From contig NZ_JAKKOQ010000017.1 in the NCBI RefSeq assembly GCF_021738965.1, positions 34,053 to 98,052 of the forward strand: a stretch of 64,000 nt of DNA, given 5' to 3'. Position numbers and translations under genes: made by a program. This document shows positions 17,018 to 25,810 of this stretch, piece after piece; the stretch's first letter is position 1, and every line of letters starts with the position of its first letter. The DNA comes from Gordonia zhenghanii (GTDB lineage Bacteria > Actinomycetota > Actinomycetes > Mycobacteriales > Mycobacteriaceae). The notes beneath the pieces were generated by a model. That model was not told the origin of the DNA. It saw nothing but the letters and a program-made list of their open reading frames with translations, and made no database searches.

Positions 17018-17852
17018 ATTTCTGCACCATGTCCCGGTCCCTGACACTTCGGGCGCGGTGGCGGCGGGCCCGAGTGATCGCTCGGACGTCTTCGAGGACC
17101 TCATCCCAGCCGTACAGGATGTCGCCGTAAGTGAGTCGCATCGTCATCCACCCGTCGACGAGCGCTCGTCGGTCGCGGTCGTGGTCGCGCTGGTAATCCT
17201 CCCGACTGGAGTGGTGGAGCACTGAGTCGCATTCGAGGATGAGCATTCCGATGCGCAGGTCCGACCACTGCACGCCCGCGATGTGCGGTTGGACGACCAC
17301 CTCGTAGCCGAGGCCCCGCAAACGTACCCGCGGGATGCTCTCGGTTCCCGACTGCGACCTTGCGTCCGTGCGGTACAGGAGATCTCGGACGGTCGGTCCG
17401 ATCCTGCCCATCTGGACTGCGAGATCCTCGGTCGCCGTTCCGCTTCGGTTCAGGTAAGAGTCGCAGACGGCGATCCACTCATCTGGGCGGAGGCACCGCG
17501 CCGCGTACTTGAGGGCGACCGGAACGGAGTCGACGGCGTTGTCCGTGCCGCGGACCGGGCCTTGCAGCGGAGCGCACGCGGGATGTCTGCCGGTCATGTT
17601 CGGGCCGCGGCGAAGGTGGAGGTCGTCGTGGCCGGGCGGTACCCACAGCCCATGGAAGGTCAGCGCCGACACGCACGCCAGCACTCCGCCGTCGCGCACG
17701 GCCATGGCTACTGTCGGGTCGTGCAGGCGGGAGGAGATCCAGCCGTGTCGAAGCCGGTGCAGGTCGCCTGCCCGGACCGCGCGACGTATGTCGGCATCGG
17801 AATAGCCGAGCGCACGCAACTGGCTTCGCGTGTAGATCCCCGAATCCTCCAT
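16986..17852 (-). CDS. DUF559/AbiEi-like protein with N-terminal winged helix
   Basis: A 288-residue protein common as paralogs in actinobacteria. Residues 1-40 resemble the AbiEi-type helix-turn-helix (I-Y-T-R-S-Q-L-R-A-L-G-Y). The C-terminal half (about 190-270) resembles a DUF559/very-short-patch-repair-like nuclease fold: acidic I-L-E-C-D-S near residue 210, then Y-Q-R-D-H-D-R-D-R-R. The core acid may coordinate metal, but nuclease activity is unproven. It is monocistronic, with a strong hairpin at its 3' end. It could be an antitoxin-like regulator or a DNA-processing enzyme. Confidence 0.65.
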   Translation of the reverse strand: MEDSGIYTRSQLRALGYSDADIRRAVRAGDLHRLRHGWISSRLHDPTVAMAVRDGGVLACVSALTFHGLWVPPGHDDLHLRRGPNMTGRHPACAPLQGPVRGTDNAVDSVPVALKYAARCLRPDEWIAVCDSYLNRSGTATEDLAVQMGRIGPTVRDLLYRTDARSQSGTESIPRVRLRGLGYEVVVQPHIAGVQWSDLRIGMLILECDSVLHHSSREDYQRDHDRDRRALVDGWMTMRLTYGDILYGWDEVLEDVRAITRARRHRARSVRDRDMVQKSVRSSTSEDY

Positions 17853-17960
17853 GTCAGGTCAGACGCAGCGAGAGCCCAGCCGGTTCCGTGACACTCCGAA
17901 GCGGCGTCCTGGGGCGCGAAAGTCGGTGGGGATTCGCCGGTGGGCCGAATCACTGTTTAA

Positions 17961-19385
<1,425 letters not shown>

Positions 19386-19425
19386 GTCCGCATGGTCACT
19401 TGAGTCAGACGATGATCGACTCGTC

Positions 19426-19465
19426 GCAAAGTAGCGCATCGCCTCCGGGCGGTGCGCTACTTTGC
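19426..19465. terminator. Terminator hairpin after argG
   Basis: A 13-base perfect stem, GCAAAGTAGCGCA with TGCGCTACTTTGC, extended internally by GCC/GGC. It lies between the converging argG and the cysteine-rich regulator and has A/T-rich outer bases on both sides, so it can act in both directions. Confidence 0.75.
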
Positions 19466-19504
19466 ATTGCGTATCGGCAGCCTTGTGGATCAGGATCTCG
19501 AGTG

Positions 19505-20203
19505 TCAGTCGGTGGTGGTGCCGATCCGCACGCAGCAGTAGCCCTCGCGGGGGTCGAGTCGTGCTCGACGCTGCGGGCACTCTGTGGCAGTGACGAGGCC
19601 TTTCACGAGGTGGAGATTCATGCCGCACACCAATTGGGTGTGGGTGCGAGCGAGCTGGTGGAACGGGCAGTTGACGAGGGCGATGTCGTCCGCTTCGACG
19701 CGAGGCTCGTATCCCCATCGTTCGAGTGTGTGTTGTAACTGGTCGTCGGACCCACCCGTCTGCGCACCGAGTTGGTGGCCGAGCTGTGTGGCGAGGCGCG
19801 CGAGTACGGCGCGAGGCGACTCTCCGGTCGACTCGGTTTCGTCGATAGCCTGGGCGAGCAGCCGACCTGCCAATTCGTAGGAACGCTCGGGCAGATTGAC
19901 GTGGATATCGCGCTCAGCGCGCTGGTACAGCTTCGCAGGACGTCCTGCGCCGGGACCGGTCCGGCCGGTTCGTCGTTCGAACTCGACGTCGAGTAGCCCG
20001 ACCTCGACGAGTTTGTCCAGGTGGAACGCCGCAGTCTGGCGAGGAATCTGGAGCGCATCGCTCGCCTCGTCGCGTGTGGCGGCCCCGCTGTGACTCGACA
20101 CGTAGTCGTACAGCCGTCTCCGATTGGGCTCGTCGAGGGCGGACACCGCCGCGACATCGTTGCGCTGTGGCTCCGGATCGGGGAGTGGGTTCATACCTCT
20201 CAT
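19505..20203 (-). CDS. Cysteine-rich helix-turn-helix regulator, SufR-like
   Basis: A 232-residue (or 229, using the ATG at 20194) transcription factor. The N-terminal winged helix is ArsR-like (E-P-N-R-R-R-L-Y-D-Y-V ... Q-T-A-A-F-H-L-D-K-L). The C-terminal 50 residues carry cysteines spaced C-x13-C-x15-C-x13-C-C, close to the cluster-binding layout of SufR-type iron-sulfur repressors. This suggests sensing of iron-sulfur status or a metal. No suf genes are in the window. It is divergent from folE, with a perfect 7+7 inverted repeat between them, so folE and the two membrane genes are likely targets. Confidence 0.75.
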   Translation of the reverse strand: MRGMNPLPDPEPQRNDVAAVSALDEPNRRRLYDYVSSHSGAATRDEASDALQIPRQTAAFHLDKLVEVGLLDVEFERRTGRTGPGAGRPAKLYQRAERDIHVNLPERSYELAGRLLAQAIDETESTGESPRAVLARLATQLGHQLGAQTGGSDDQLQHTLERWGYEPRVEADDIALVNCPFHQLARTHTQLVCGMNLHLVKGLVTATECPQRRARLDPREGYCCVRIGTTTD

Positions 20204-20227
20204 TGTAAAACCAACCGATGTGGTTAT

Positions 20228-20245
20228 ATTGATTCTATAATCAAT
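20228..20245. promoter_or_regulatory. Candidate operator between regulator and folE
   Basis: A perfect inverted repeat ATTGATT-CTAT-AATCAAT in an AT-rich island between divergent genes, 34 bases before the folE ATG. A second, weaker pair (AACCA/TGGTT) lies just upstream near 20210-20226. It is a likely binding site for the SufR-like regulator. Confidence 0.5.
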
Positions 20246-20278
20246 GACCATGGGCATGAGTTTTAGAGAGGCGCGGAG

Positions 20279-20902
20279 ATGACCACAACAACGGCGCCGT
20301 CAACCGCAGCGGATGTTCGCGCTGACGCACGACGCCCGGCCATCGATGTCGATGCGGCCGAACAAGCGATTCACCTACTCCTGGAGGCACTCGGCCGTGA
20401 TCCGGCCCGGTCGCATCTGAGCGAGACTCCGCGGCGGGTCGCGGGAGCCTTCGAGGAGATGCTCACGCCCCGCGAGTTCGATCTGACGACGTTCCCAAAC
20501 GAATCCGGATACGACGAGTTGGTTCTGGTACGTGACATCCATTTCAGCTCGCTCTGCGAACATCACTTGCTGCCGTTCCGCGGTGTCGCGCATGTCGGTT
20601 ATCTGCCGGGCCAGCGGATTCTCGGACTGTCAAAGCTCGCTCGCGTGGTTGAACTGTTCGCGCGTGACTTGCAGGTGCAGGAGCGACTGACGATGCAGGT
20701 CGCGGACTGGCTGGAGGAGAGCCTGCGTCCGCGGGGCGTGGGAGTGCTCGTCGAAGCGGAGCACATGTGCATGTCGATCCGTGGTGTGCGAGCGCCGGGG
20801 ACCTGGACCACCACGTCCGCGTTGCGCGGCCTGCTGCGGGACAGTGGTCCGGCCCGGGGAGAGTTCCTCGAGCTGACGCGCAGCGGTAATCGGCCCGGCT
20901 GA
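20279..20902 (+). CDS. folE: GTP cyclohydrolase I
   Basis: A 207-residue FolE converting GTP to dihydroneopterin triphosphate. The zinc ligands are present: Cys93 and the histidines in L-C-E-H-H-L-L-P-F, and Cys164 in E-A-E-H-M-C-M. The conserved active-site stretch I-L-G-L-S-K-L-A-R is near residue 115. It lies away from other folate genes, next to a cysteine-rich regulator and upstream of a DUF2231 gene, which suggests a conditionally expressed, possibly second copy. Whether another folE exists cannot be seen here. Confidence 0.9.
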   Translation: MTTTTAPSTAADVRADARRPAIDVDAAEQAIHLLLEALGRDPARSHLSETPRRVAGAFEEMLTPREFDLTTFPNESGYDELVLVRDIHFSSLCEHHLLPFRGVAHVGYLPGQRILGLSKLARVVELFARDLQVQERLTMQVADWLEESLRPRGVGVLVEAEHMCMSIRGVRAPGTWTTTSALRGLLRDSGPARGEFLELTRSGNRPG

Positions 20903-20967
20903 CTACTCCGACCGTCGTCTCCGGAGGATTCGTCACTCACCATTCCCCTTCACACCGAGGAGTCACC

Positions 20968-21483
20968 ATGCCACCCGATATGAGTCAGGCGAAACAGCCG
21001 GTCAGCGCGATGCTTGCGGGCCCGTACGGGCACCCGTTCCATCCGATGCTGGTGACGGTGCCGATCGGCGCATGGGTTACCTCCTTCGTCTTCGACGTCG
21101 GCTCGCACGTCGTCGACGATCCGGCGTCGCTCGCTCGTGGCGGCATGTGGCTGATCGCGGTGGGGGTTCTCGGAGCGTTGGCGGCAGCCACCGTCGGCTT
21201 CCTCGATCTGCTGTCGATCCCCGTCGGCACTGCGGCTCAGCGCACGGCGTTGACCCATATGTCGCTGATGCTCGTGGTCACGCTCGCTTTTGCCGGAAAC
21301 TTCTGGTGGCGTGCAGCCTCCGGTGTCGACGGCGCCGTCGACACCGGACAGATCTCGCTCACCGCGATCAGCCTCATCGTGCTGACGGTCGCCGGGGCGC
21401 TCGGCGGCAAGCTCGCGTATCGGTACGGCGTGCGAGTCGTCGACGAGGCGACTCAAGCGGACGGTTTCGATCGTCACGACTGA
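20968..21483 (+). CDS. DUF2231 membrane protein
   Basis: A 171-residue protein with four predicted membrane helices at about residues 35-55, 68-88, 100-118 and 128-148. The G-H-P-F-H-P-M-L-V-T-V-P-I motif at residues 21-33 is typical of DUF2231. The paired histidines may bind heme or metal; this is inferred. It starts 65 bases after folE and probably shares its promoter. The role is unknown; family members are often found with redox or cytochrome genes. Confidence 0.78.
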   Translation: MPPDMSQAKQPVSAMLAGPYGHPFHPMLVTVPIGAWVTSFVFDVGSHVVDDPASLARGGMWLIAVGVLGALAAATVGFLDLLSIPVGTAAQRTALTHMSLMLVVTLAFAGNFWWRAASGVDGAVDTGQISLTAISLIVLTVAGALGGKLAYRYGVRVVDEATQADGFDRHD

Positions 21484-21514
21484 CAGATCCTCTGTTCGTC
21501 TCGCCGGTTCGCAT

Positions 21515-21574
21515 CAACCCTGTACTCAGTCAGCCCTGTACTGAGCCAACCCTGTACTGAGCCAACCCCGTACC
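21515..21574 (+). repeat. 16-bp tandem repeat upstream of small membrane gene
   Basis: Nearly four copies of CAACCCTGTACTGAGC lie in the gap between the DUF2231 gene and the next ORF. They end just before its GAGGAG ribosome site. The copies differ by one to three bases. Confidence 0.75.
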
Positions 21575-21591
21575 AATGAGGAGATACCACC

Positions 21592-21996
21592 ATGGCCATC
21601 GTCGCACTCGTCTGCTGGATCATTACCGCCCTCGGCGGATTCGTCCTGCTCGGCAAATGGATTGCCGGAGGTGGTACGACGGCGGGCACCACCAGTCGGC
21701 TGTCCCCACCCATCGTGTTTGCGCACTTCCTGCTTGCCGCGGCCGGGCTCGTGCTGTGGATCGTCTACGTGGCGGTCGAGGTCGATGTCCTCGCGTGGAT
21801 AGCGTTCGCGCTGCTCGTCGTGATCGCCCTCGCCGGTTTCGCGATGTTCGCACGGTGGCTTCCCGTGTATCAGGGCGCAGCCGGCACCGAGACTGCTCCC
21901 GAGAAGGGCTTCCCGGTGGCCGTGGTCGGCGCACATGGCGCGGTCGCTGTCGTCACGGTGGTCAGCGTCCTGCTCAGCGCTGTCGGCATCGGCTGA
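21592..21996 (+). CDS. Small four-helix membrane protein
   Basis: A 134-residue hydrophobic protein with membrane segments at about residues 4-24, 43-63, 67-88 and 112-132. The loop around G-T-E-T-A-P-E-K-G-F-P-V is the only clearly polar stretch. A good GAGGAG site precedes the ATG. It is the last gene after folE and DUF2231 and ends at a strong terminator. I do not recognise the family beyond actinobacterial hypothetical membrane proteins. Confidence 0.7.
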   Translation: MAIVALVCWIITALGGFVLLGKWIAGGGTTAGTTSRLSPPIVFAHFLLAAAGLVLWIVYVAVEVDVLAWIAFALLVVIALAGFAMFARWLPVYQGAAGTETAPEKGFPVAVVGAHGAVAVVTVVSVLLSAVGIG

Positions 21997-22020
21997 CCCG
22001 AGACTTCCGTCAAGCGAGAC

Positions 22021-22058
22021 GGCTGTGGCCCGGACCCCCAGGGGGCCGGGCCACAGCC
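22021..22058. terminator. Strong bidirectional terminator
   Basis: A 13-base perfect stem (GGCTGTGGCCCGG with CCGGGCCACAGCC) around a C-run/G-run loop, placed between the converging small membrane gene and terD. Confidence 0.75.
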
Positions 22059-22083
22059 GAACCGTCGGTGCGCGGTGGTCGAG

Positions 22084-22659
22084 TCAGACGTTCACGCCGT
22101 AGTCGCGCGCGATGCCGCCGAGTCCGGACGCGTAGCCCTGGCCGATGGCGCGGAACTTCCAATCGGAGTTGTGGCGATACAGCTCGCCGAACAGCATCGC
22201 GGTCTCCGTCGATGCATCCTCGGTCAGGTCGTAGCGGGCGACCTCAGAGCCGTTCGCCCGGTTCACGACGCGGATGAACGCGTTGCTGACCTGGCCGAAC
22301 GACTGCCCACGCACGTCTGCATCGTGGATGGAGACAGGGAAGACGATCGACTGGATGTTCGGCGGGACCGCGGCGAGGTCGACGTTGATCGACTCGTCGT
22401 CTCCGTCACCTTCGCCGGTCAGGTTGTCACCGGTGTGCTCGACGGAGCCGTCAGGCGACCGCAGGTTGTTGTAGAAGACGAAGTGCTGGTCGGAGGGAAC
22501 CTTGCCGTCCGCACCGAGGATAAGTGCGCTGCCGTCGAGGTCGAAGTCGGCACCGGTCGTGCTCCTCGCATCCCAGCCGAGGCCGATCGCCACCGAAGTG
22601 AGGCCGGGAGCCTCCTTCGACAGGGAGACGTTTCCGCCCTTGCTCAAGCTGACGCTCAT
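22084..22659 (-). CDS. terD: TerD-family stress protein
   Basis: A 191-residue calcium-binding TerD protein. It begins with the classic [13 protein letters not shown]. The acidic calcium-site segments D-F-D-L-D-G-S and [13 protein letters not shown] are both intact. GAAAGGG precedes the ATG. The protein is cytoplasmic. It is closely related to the second TerD of the cluster at 32526-33101 (same length, same end Y-G-V-N-V or F-G-V-N-V), so the two are paralogs from duplication. It closes the minus-strand Ter cluster, separated from the rest by a gap that contains a parS-like site. Confidence 0.92.
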   Translation of the reverse strand: MSVSLSKGGNVSLSKEAPGLTSVAIGLGWDARSTTGADFDLDGSALILGADGKVPSDQHFVFYNNLRSPDGSVEHTGDNLTGEGDGDDESINVDLAAVPPNIQSIVFPVSIHDADVRGQSFGQVSNAFIRVVNRANGSEVARYDLTEDASTETAMLFGELYRHNSDWKFRAIGQGYASGLGGIARDYGVNV

Positions 22660-22779
22660 AGTGAAATGCCCTTTCTGTGCGCGGTCGCATCCGCCCGCGC
22701 ACATGCACGAGCGGACGGGGGTCGTTTTCTAGGGGACGGTATTAGGGAATCATGTTGCTACCACTGAACCACGAGACGA

Positions 22780-22795
22780 TGTTTCACGTGAACCG
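22780..22795. promoter_or_regulatory. parS-like ParB binding site
   Basis: TGTTTCACGTGAACCG matches the widely conserved parS sequence TGTTTCACGTGAAACA at 14 of 16 bases, and the core GTTTCACGTGAAAC at 13 of 14. It lies in the gap between two minus-strand genes, in a region whose gene content suggests origin proximity. Confidence 0.6.
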
Positions 22796-22806
22796 TACGA
22801 ATGACG

Positions 22807-23394
22807 TCATTTCCGCTTCGAGTGGCCGGAGGCGTTGACGGCCAGCGCCTTTCGCTTCGCGCGCCGTCTGCCGAGAAGATAGAAGTCGGCGGCGACACCG
22901 ATCACGATGCCGACGATGACGCCGATCAAGGTGGCTCCGCGGAATCCGGGACCGAACAGATCGAGTTGCAGGCGCCCCGCCTGTGCGCCCTGCCCGCCAC
23001 CGATGGTGACAGCGAGGGTCAACAGGTTCGGAACCAGAAGCAGCAGTGCGACGAGGCCCATCACCCACGACACGATGTTCCGCGGCCCCCGACCGATGGA
23101 GAAGACGGCCAGCAGAGCGAGCAGGAGCGGCACCGCCGAGCCGAGGATGCCGTAGAACAGCCCCCACATGGTGCCCGACGTGAGACTGCGGTCGATCCGG
23201 TCGCCCATCCGCGTGCCCCACCAGTCGGGGAGGAGGCGCTGCAGGATGAAGTACGCGATCACGACGATGATCACGGTGCCGACGCCGAGGATCACCTTGT
23301 TCTTGGTGGACAGCGTCGGCAGTGACCATCGACTGGACTTAGTCGCGGTCGTGTCGTCCACGGGTTCCGGTGGGACATCGGGCAGTTCGCTCAT
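22807..23394 (-). CDS. Membrane protein of the Ter cluster
   Basis: A 195-residue protein. A polar, proline-rich N-terminus (M-S-E-L-P-D-V-P-P-E-P) is followed by membrane segments at about residues 31-52, 72-95, 104-124 and 150-175, and then a very basic tail. The family is not recognised. Its place between two TerD genes and its shared strand suggest it belongs to the Ter system, perhaps as a membrane docking partner. Only topology supports that. Confidence 0.65.
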   Translation of the reverse strand: MSELPDVPPEPVDDTTATKSSRWSLPTLSTKNKVILGVGTVIIVVIAYFILQRLLPDWWGTRMGDRIDRSLTSGTMWGLFYGILGSAVPLLLALLAVFSIGRGPRNIVSWVMGLVALLLLVPNLLTLAVTIGGGQGAQAGRLQLDLFGPGFRGATLIGVIVGIVIGVAADFYLLGRRRAKRKALAVNASGHSKRK

Positions 23395-23455
23395 ACGACA
23401 ACTGTGGCACAGACCGACGACTCGCGACGGTGGACTGCGCCGCAACGCGGTCCGA

Positions 23456-24760
23456 TCAGGCGAGATACGGCGACACGAACGGGATGGCCTTGTTCGCCGT
23501 CTTCCCGTTGAAGCCCTCGCCGATGGCACGCATCTTCCACGTTCCCGCCTCTCGGTGAACGACTGCCATCGTCACGCCGGTGAACGGCATGCCGCCCGCC
23601 AACGTGTAGCGAGCGAGCTCGGCGTTGGTCGACTGGTCGATCAGGCGGCAGTACGCGTTCTGCACCTCGGCGAACGTCTGACCGCGGTACGACGTGACCA
23701 CGAAGACGAGGTTGTCCACGTGCGGCGGGATCGCCGCGAGGTTCACCGAGATCACCTCGTCGTCGCCGTCGCCCTCACCGGTCAGGTTGTCGCCGGAGTG
23801 GATGATCGACCGGTCCTTCGACTTCAGATGCCCGAAGTAGACGGTCTCCACGCATTTACCCTGCGAGAACATCAGGACGGACGCGTCCAGATCGATGTCG
23901 CCGCCGCCGCCACCGCCGCCGAAGAATCCGCGCTTGCCGGTCCGTGGCAACGGATCCCAGCCGAGACCCATCCAGATCTGGGTGAGGGCGACACCGCCCT
24001 CCTTCCGGAGCGACACCTTCTGGCCCTTGACCAGAGAGACCGGTCGGTCCTTCGACAGATTGACCTCGGGCGCTGCGGCGGGCTGGGCGGGCGGTTGCTG
24101 ACCGTACTGGGGTTGACCGTATTGGGGCTGGGGCGGCGCATAGCCGGGCTGCTGCGGCGGCGCGTACTGCTGCTGCGGCGGGGTGTACGGCGGGGGCGGG
24201 GGTGTCGGGGCCGCTGGGGGAGCCGGCGGTGCGGGCTGGACAGGCGGAGCCGACGGGGCGGGAGGAGGCGCCGGAGCATCGTCGACGGAGACACCGTGAT
24301 CGCGGACCAGGTCGGCGAAGCCGCCGGCGTAACCCTGTCCGACGGCGCGCACCTTCCACTGGCCGTTGCGCTGATAGATCTCCACCGCGATCACCACGGA
24401 CTCGCTGCTCAGGCCGTCCACCACGTAGTCGAACAACGGGGAGCCCGCAGCGTCGAGGACACGCGTCACCGGCGGCGCGAACTGTCCGAAACTACGCGAG
24501 GCGTCGTCGAGGGTGATGATCGCGCGGACCGCGGCGATGTCGGCGGGAATGCCTGCCGTCGAGATGTGCAAGCGTCCGTCGCGCAGCTGCACGCCGGGCC
24601 CCGACGGCTGGTTGAAGAACACGAAGTCGGCGTCGCTGCGGACCTTGCCCGTCTCGGTGACCAGCAGGCCGGACAGATCGGCCGGCGCGGCCACGTCGAC
24701 CGACACCACGATCTCGGATCCTGGCAGCGGGGCGTTCTGACCTTTGGCGAGTGATGACAC
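23456..24760 (-). CDS. Double TerD-domain protein with proline-rich linker
   Basis: A 434-residue protein with two TerD-like domains. The N-terminal one (about 1-158) has lost the acidic calcium cluster. The C-terminal one (about 230-430) keeps [13 protein letters not shown] and contains a glycine run followed by D-I-D-L-D. Between them, residues 160-228 are Pro/Gln/Ala/Tyr-rich with Q-Y-G-Q-P-Q-Y-G repeats, a flexible linker. Such arrays may act as scaffolds that bind metal or partner proteins. It lies 9 bases downstream of the HAD gene in the same operon. Confidence 0.85.
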   Translation of the reverse strand: MSSLAKGQNAPLPGSEIVVSVDVAAPADLSGLLVTETGKVRSDADFVFFNQPSGPGVQLRDGRLHISTAGIPADIAAVRAIITLDDASRSFGQFAPPVTRVLDAAGSPLFDYVVDGLSSESVVIAVEIYQRNGQWKVRAVGQGYAGGFADLVRDHGVSVDDAPAPPPAPSAPPVQPAPPAPPAAPTPPPPPYTPPQQQYAPPQQPGYAPPQPQYGQPQYGQQPPAQPAAAPEVNLSKDRPVSLVKGQKVSLRKEGGVALTQIWMGLGWDPLPRTGKRGFFGGGGGGGDIDLDASVLMFSQGKCVETVYFGHLKSKDRSIIHSGDNLTGEGDGDDEVISVNLAAIPPHVDNLVFVVTSYRGQTFAEVQNAYCRLIDQSTNAELARYTLAGGMPFTGVTMAVVHREAGTWKMRAIGEGFNGKTANKAIPFVSPYLA

Positions 24761-24769
24761 GAGATACCT

Positions 24770-25810
24770 CTACTTCTCGGCGAATGCCGGGTGGGGAACA
24801 GGATCGGTGGAGACAGGAGCACTGTCGTCGGGAAGCTCGACGGATGCGTGCGCGGCGAACCAGGCGAGGATCTCCTCGGCGGCCGCAGCGCCCGCAGAGC
24901 GGGTGACGCTCAGGCCGGGGATCGTCCAGCCCGCGTCGTGGAGTTCGCCGTGGCTCGGACGGATCGCGTGATCCGCGAACTCGAGCAGGTCGGCGTCGAG
25001 TCGGCCGTCGCCCGCTGCGAGCACCGGGGAACCGGCAGCCAGGAGGCCGGCGCCGACGAGGCGGCGGCGGACCTCCGCGACCGCGGCGGACTTCGTGACC
25101 GCGACCGGCATCGCATAGATCTTCCGACCCTGTTGCGACACCGTCCAACCGCGCGGCACACACCACTCCCGCCACGAGGGAACGAAGTCCGCAGGTTGCT
25201 CATCGGGATCGACGACGAGGTACACGAACAAGTCGTCTGCGATCCTGGTGGACCGGACCCAGGACTCGTCGATCCTGGTCAGCAGGTCGGCGTGCAGCTC
25301 GGCGAGCGGTACTGACCGCTCCCGGACGCGCTCGTCGAGCCCGGACCGCCAGACGGGGTCGTCGTCGCCGTCGCACAGGATCCGGCCGCCGTTGGAGACC
25401 ACCGCGTACCGGAACGGGCCGCCGGGAAGGGCGATCCGCTCGAACTGTGCGCGGGTGCGGGTCGTGACCGGGACGACGTCGGTGCGCGCCGCGAGCGCGG
25501 TGAGGGCGTCGACCGCAGGCGCCGTCATGAAGCTCAACGGTGCGTCGTTGTAGATCTCGACGCAGACGGGGGGTCTCGACTGCTCGGTTTGAGGTCTCGA
25601 CTCCGCTCGACCAGCGGTAGGAAGCTCCGCTTGACCGGCGGTGGGGGGTCTCGACTCCGCTCGACCAGCGGTAGGAAGCTCCGCTCGACCGGCGGTGGGG
25701 GGTCTCGACTCCGCTCGACCGGCGGTGGGAAGCTCCGCTTGACCGGCGGCAGCGGCAGCGCGCGAGTAGATCATAGTGCGGTCGAGGTCGGTCGCGATCA
25801 GGGCGTTCAT
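24770..25810 (-). CDS. HAD-superfamily hydrolase of the Ter operon, with in-frame repeat insertion
   Basis: A 346-residue HAD phosphatase. The nucleophile motif is D-L-D-R-T at residues 8-12, the threonine motif lies in P-V-T-T-R-T-R-A-Q near residue 117, and the late acidic G-D-G-R-L-D-A-D motif is near 270. Residues ~20-75 are an alanine/proline/arginine repeat (A-G-R-A-E-L-P-T and A-G-R-A-E-S-R-P-P-T) encoded by three 54-bp tandem copies of a genomic repeat, placed between the first strand and the rest of the fold. Its start overlaps the phosphoribosyltransferase stop (ATGA). It probably dephosphorylates the intermediate made by its operon partners. Confidence 0.82.
   Translation of the reverse strand: MNALIATDLDRTMIYSRAAAAAGQAELPTAGRAESRPPTAGRAELPTAGRAESRPPTAGQAELPTAGRAESRPQTEQSRPPVCVEIYNDAPLSFMTAPAVDALTALAARTDVVPVTTRTRAQFERIALPGGPFRYAVVSNGGRILCDGDDDPVWRSGLDERVRERSVPLAELHADLLTRIDESWVRSTRIADDLFVYLVVDPDEQPADFVPSWREWCVPRGWTVSQQGRKIYAMPVAVTKSAAVAEVRRRLVGAGLLAAGSPVLAAGDGRLDADLLEFADHAIRPSHGELHDAGWTIPGLSVTRSAGAAAAEEILAWFAAHASVELPDDSAPVSTDPVPHPAFAEK
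25571..25752 (-). repeat. 54-bp tandem repeat array inside the HAD gene
   Basis: Three consecutive 54-base copies plus a partial one. On the plus strand each begins GTCTCGACTCCGCTCGACC and contains a second half starting GGAAGCTCCGCT. Because 54 is a multiple of three, the array stays in frame and adds about 55 residues. The same word occurs at 39063-39165 and inside the histidine kinase gene. Confidence 0.85.
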
